Below, piece after piece: positions 37,968 through 39,858 of a DNA stretch of 39,858 bases; position 1 is the first letter of the stretch; every line of letters starts with the position of its first letter. This DNA is from a virus. The notes beneath the pieces were generated by a model. The model had not been told where the DNA came from. It worked only from the letters and a program-made list of their open reading frames with translations, and did no database searches. The stretch is from IMG/VR virus record IMGVR_UViG_3300042288_000504, positions 1 to 39,858 of that record; one strand, written 5' to 3'. Made by a program: the position numbers and the translations under genes.

Positions 37968-38230
37968 CGCCACTTGTCTCCCAGCAGCTGCTGCCGGCAG
38001 ATCTCGATCGCCTGCTGCGCCTGCTTCTGGCTGAACACCGACTCGGTGGCATCCATGGCACGGACCACGCGGGCAAGTAGCTCGGGGTAATCCGTGTCGC
38101 GGAAGTTGGCGGCGATGTCGGCGCAGAACTCCTGCCACAGATCGGTGTAGGTGCAGCAGGTGCGGCCGCTGCGTTCATAGAGCGCGTCCATCATGTCGGC
38201 GCGCTGCTGGTCAAGCTGGTGGGCGTTCAT
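37964..38230 (-). CDS. Hypothetical helical protein (88 aa)
   Basis: ATG 38230 gives MNAHQLDQQRADMMDALYER, CCTYTDLWQEFCADIAANFR and AMDATESVFSQKQAQQAIEI: a soluble all-helical protein with no recognised family. Overlaps neighbours by 4 bases on both sides. Confidence 0.65.
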   Translation of the reverse strand: MNAHQLDQQRADMMDALYERSGRTCCTYTDLWQEFCADIAANFRDTDYPELLARVVRAMDATESVFSQKQAQQAIEICRQQLLGDKWR

Positions 38231-38424
38231 GGTTCGAGGTGTTGGCGGATGCGGAGCAGCTCAGCGCAGAGCTGCTGGCGGTTGCGGAGCCCAACGGTGC
38301 TGCACAGCTGGTCGATGCGGATGTCGATCAGCTGGCGGATGCGCTGGCGCTCCTCAGTCTGACCAGCGGTGAAGGCGCTGGTGTCGCTAAGCAGCTGCTC
38401 GATGCGGTGGCGGATGTCGCTCAT
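38227..38424 (-). CDS. Hypothetical coiled-coil protein (65 aa)
   Basis: Start at ATG 38424 (MSDIRHRIEQLLSDTSAFTA) overlapping the previous stop by 4 bases. Charged and helical (EERQRIRQLIDIRIDQLC, QQLCAELLRIRQHLEP), likely coiled coil. No function can be assigned. Confidence 0.6.
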   Translation of the reverse strand: MSDIRHRIEQLLSDTSAFTAGQTEERQRIRQLIDIRIDQLCSTVGLRNRQQLCAELLRIRQHLEP

Positions 38425-38744
38425 GGATGGTCGATGGTGACGGTGGCGATGCCATCCAGCGGCACACCAAGGCGATGCGCAGCACCAGCGCTTAGGTCCA
38501 GGCTCGAGCAGTCGCAGCGATCCGTGACGCGCACGGTGAGCACGCGGCCGCGGTGGCTGACGCGCACCGGCGTGCCGCAGGGCAACCATGGATGTGCCGC
38601 CGACACATCCCAGTGGCGGTAGGTGCCGCCGCAGTATGTGGTGCGCCCGTGGTACCAGCCGTCGTAGACGGTCGCCGTCACCGAGCGCGCGTGGGCTGGC
38701 ATGGCAGCCAGCAGCAGAGCGGCAGTCAGCAGGTGGCGCACCAT
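38421..38744 (-). CDS. Secreted RlpA-like double-psi beta-barrel protein (107 aa)
   Basis: Residues 1-20 are a Sec signal peptide (MVRHLLTAALLLAAMPAHA with cleavage after AHA). The mature part matches the RlpA/DPBB fold: ATVYDGWYHGRTTYCGGTY, VSAAHPWLPCGTPVRVSH, LTVRVTDRCDCSSLDLSAGA and AHRLGVPLDG, including the conserved AAH and the TDR aspartate. RlpA-type proteins bind or cleave denuded peptidoglycan glycans. Its place in an early small-gene operon, away from lysis genes, is unexpected. Four cysteines may form disulphides. GTG 38747 is an alternative start. Confidence 0.82.
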   Translation of the reverse strand: MVRHLLTAALLLAAMPAHARSVTATVYDGWYHGRTTYCGGTYRHWDVSAAHPWLPCGTPVRVSHRGRVLTVRVTDRCDCSSLDLSAGAAHRLGVPLDGIATVTIDHP

Positions 38745-38977
38745 CACGCCACCTCTACCGTGGCACCCGGCCAGCGGTTCTGTGCATACCGAACTGCGTG
38801 GCTCTTGCTCTCAGCACGTGTGATCCATGTCATCGGACGTGCGCCTTGCGGATAGACGATCAGCCGGAACTGACGGGTGCGTGCCTTGGCTGCTGGCCGG
38901 CTGATGCCTTCGCCATAGCAGCCGCCATCATGTTCATCATTGCGCCATTGGAAGAGGGCGCCTTTTACATCAGCCAT
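38744..38977 (-). CDS. Conserved phage hypothetical protein (77 aa)
   Basis: Start at ATG 38977 (MADVKGALFQWRNDEHDGGC). 'MADVKG.LF.WR.D..DGGCYGE.I......R.....LIVYP.G.RP..WITRAE..SHA.RYAQ.RWPGA.VEV' is a pattern I recognise from small proteins of cyanobacterial and freshwater phages. Alpha/beta fold likely; role unknown. TGATG overlap with the DPBB gene. Confidence 0.68.
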   Translation of the reverse strand: MADVKGALFQWRNDEHDGGCYGEGISRPAAKARTRQFRLIVYPQGARPMTWITRAESKSHAVRYAQNRWPGATVEVA

Positions 38978-39143
38978 AGGTGATCGACTCGGTGACGGTA
39001 TCGGTGTTGATCCATTCGAGATCAGGCCATTGATGGCCGTATTCCTCAAACACTTTTGCCTTGGCGTCCGTGATGCTGACTGCCATCACGCAGTCGATCA
39101 CGTTCGCGCTAGGAATCTGGAAGTAGTAGCGGCGGTCAGTCAT
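38970..39143 (-). CDS. Small hypothetical protein (57 aa)
   Basis: ATG 39143 gives MTDRRYYFQIPSANVIDCVM, then AVSITDAKAKVFEEYGHQWP and a C-terminal WINTDTVTESITYG. Alternating strands and one helix, consistent with a small alpha/beta domain. It overlaps the following gene by 8 bases. Family unknown. Confidence 0.62.
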   Translation of the reverse strand: MTDRRYYFQIPSANVIDCVMAVSITDAKAKVFEEYGHQWPDLEWINTDTVTESITYG

Positions 39144-39267
39144 GCCGCACCACCTGCTGCGTGCCGGAGTGGGTGGGGCTGTGATGTGCGCCGGATTCGA
39201 TGCCGATCATGGCGAACACGCTCGCGGCGATCAGGCAGCAGATGGCGTTGTTGATGTGGTTGATCAT
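39136..39267 (-). CDS. Small membrane or secreted peptide, module 2 (43 aa)
   Basis: ATG 39267 overlaps the membrane-HTH stop as ATGA. MINHINNAICCLIAASVFAM is one hydrophobic segment followed by a His/Gln-rich hydrophilic tail (ESGAHHSPTHSGTQQVVRHD). The position after a membrane-HTH gene and the topology match the 41-residue peptide at 4159-4284, though sequence similarity is weak. Confidence 0.55.
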   Translation of the reverse strand: MINHINNAICCLIAASVFAMIGIESGAHHSPTHSGTQQVVRHD

Positions 39268-39458
39268 GATGCGAGCGCCACACGGACGCGGTAACGGGTG
39301 ATGTTGAGGCGGTAGGCGATCTGACGCTGGCTCAAACCGGTGCGGTGCAGGACGCGGACGCGGCGATCGTCGCTGGCAGTGAGCCAGTCGATCACTGCGA
39401 CCACAAGCAGCAGCGGTAGGAACAGCTTCCAGATCAGCAGCAGGGTGGTGGCGATCAT
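39264..39458 (-). CDS. Membrane-anchored HTH protein, copy 2 (64 aa)
   Basis: Start at ATG 39458: MIATTLLLIWKLFLPLLLVV is a transmembrane segment, then a short linker and the HTH GLSQRQIAYRLNITRYRVRV. Same TM-then-HTH layout as the protein at 4582-4770, with strong divergence in sequence, while the neighbouring non-coding DNA and 65-residue gene remain nearly identical. Possible membrane-located regulator. Confidence 0.68.
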   Translation of the reverse strand: MIATTLLLIWKLFLPLLLVVAVIDWLTASDDRRVRVLHRTGLSQRQIAYRLNITRYRVRVALAS

Positions 39459-39580
39459 GGCTGGAATGGATAGGTGTGCCCCTGCGATCGCAGCTCGCTG
39501 GGGCGGTAGTGGCTGGCTGCTCTCTTGTCCACAGCGGAGGATCCGGGGCGCGCTATCCGGCTTATGGCCTAAATCCTTGT

Positions 39581-39594
39581 GCCCCCGAAGGGGC
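39581..39594 (-). terminator. UUCG-tetraloop hairpin, copy B
   Basis: Identical to the hairpin at 4908-4921 (GCCCC-TTCG-GGGGC on the reverse strand), 8 bases after the stop of the second 65-residue gene. Conservation in the repeat supports a function in 3'-end formation or stability. Confidence 0.6.
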
Positions 39595-39601
39595 GGTGCC
39601 C

Positions 39602-39799
39602 TTAGAACCACTCCTCAAGCACGGCCTGGTCGTTGCCCAGATCGTGCTCGATCGAATCAGCCAGCGCGATGGCCTCTTGGGTCACCGCGAGCAGCTGCTC
39701 GGTGGAGCGGCTCCACGCCTCGAAGGCCGCGTCCACCTCAGCGATTAACGCTGCGGTTTCGGCCTCGCGGGCGAGGGCGTTGCGGGTGATGTCGTCCAT
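39602..39799 (-). CDS. Duplicated 65-aa helical acidic protein, copy 2
   Basis: Nearly identical to 4929-5126; the changes are two adjacent residues near position 39 (VT instead of MA) and two near the C-terminus (DQAV instead of AQAA), and the LEEWF end is kept. The GGAGATCCC ribosome binding site and identical leader precede ATG 39799. Function unknown. Confidence 0.75.
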   Translation of the reverse strand: MDDITRNALAREAETAALIAEVDAAFEAWSRSTEQLLAVTQEAIALADSIEHDLGNDQAVLEEWF

Positions 39800-39858
39800 G
39801 GGATCTCCGGTTGGTGGGTGAGCCCCCGGCGGGACTCATGGGTGCCGGGTGAAGGCCA

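Larger units (their letters stand above)
39485..39858. repeat. Long direct repeat, copy B (runs off window)
   Basis: Collinear with 4812-5185 at offset 34673. The visible part includes non-coding DNA, the UUCG hairpin, the 65-residue gene and the beginning of its leader. The last 125 bases are identical to copy A. The substitutions elsewhere show that it is a real paralogous duplication and not a simple terminal redundancy. Confidence 0.93.

Noticed and set aside
39485-39858. Interpretation of the end repeat as simple terminal redundancy or circular overlap of the assembly
   Set aside because: The copies differ by many substitutions and are flanked by different genes, so the match is a paralogous duplication; the other copy is also 4.8 kb from the left end.
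1-39858. CRISPR array or insertion sequence
   Set aside because: No regularly spaced repeats with unique spacers, no transposase and no IS-type terminal inverted repeats were found.

Overview
The window is almost entirely a tailed bacteriophage genome (or most of one) with lambda-like siphovirus architecture. The evidence is a complete head-tail run (small and large terminase, gpW-like connector, portal, HK97-type protease and capsid, tail tube, G/GT chaperones with a -1 frameshift, tape measure, tip, fibre), a lysis cassette and a replication/recombination block, with genes packed by ATGA/TGATG overlaps. No integrase, repressor, host gene or rRNA is visible. Base composition is GC-rich. The host is probably a unicellular cyanobacterium (Synechococcus/Cyanobium type): the micro-genes at 32568-33433, the tail-fibre C-terminus and the C1q-like virion protein resemble cyanophage proteins I know, but this is inference.

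Layout. (1) 1-7909, almost all minus strand: an early-type operon of small genes plus two parallel recombination cassettes in the same order (nuclease, single-strand annealing protein, HTH protein, SSB or SSB-like protein) at 1910-3974 and 5901-7909. One uses a Bet-type annealase, the other a RecT-type. (2) 7910-8000: divergent control region with AGTTGCGG-type repeats spaced 10/20 bp. (3) 8001-14154, plus strand: helicase-methyltransferase fusion, DEAD-type helicase, VRR-NUC nuclease and a primase-polymerase/VapE-like protein. That last gene is bracketed by 8-bp GTTGGCAG-type repeats, a candidate replication origin. (4) 14289-32432, plus strand: a GpZ-like protein, then after a terminator-like hairpin and a 9-bp dyad the morphogenesis operon. 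(5) 32568-35498, plus strand: micro-genes, holin-like peptides, a two-domain endolysin, an HNH/AP2-like endonuclease and a dCTP deaminase. (6) 35479-36746: mixed strands, with an HNH nuclease and a degenerate tRNA-like element. (7) 36784-39858, minus strand: a second operon of very small genes that repeats parts of region 1 (DUF3310 protein, membrane-HTH protein, 65-residue protein), and ends inside a second copy of the sequence at 4812-5185.

How it works together. The minus-strand operons probably supply early/recombination functions, the plus-strand replication block starts DNA synthesis at a primase-associated origin, and the late operon builds a long-tailed virion. Most notable are the duplicated recombination cassettes whose proteins often end in SSB-like acidic-aromatic tails; a duplicated module of a 65-residue protein with a structured leader and a membrane-anchored HTH protein; shared leader sequences in front of several small genes; the A AAA AAC frameshift site; and a secreted double-psi beta-barrel protein far from the lysis genes.
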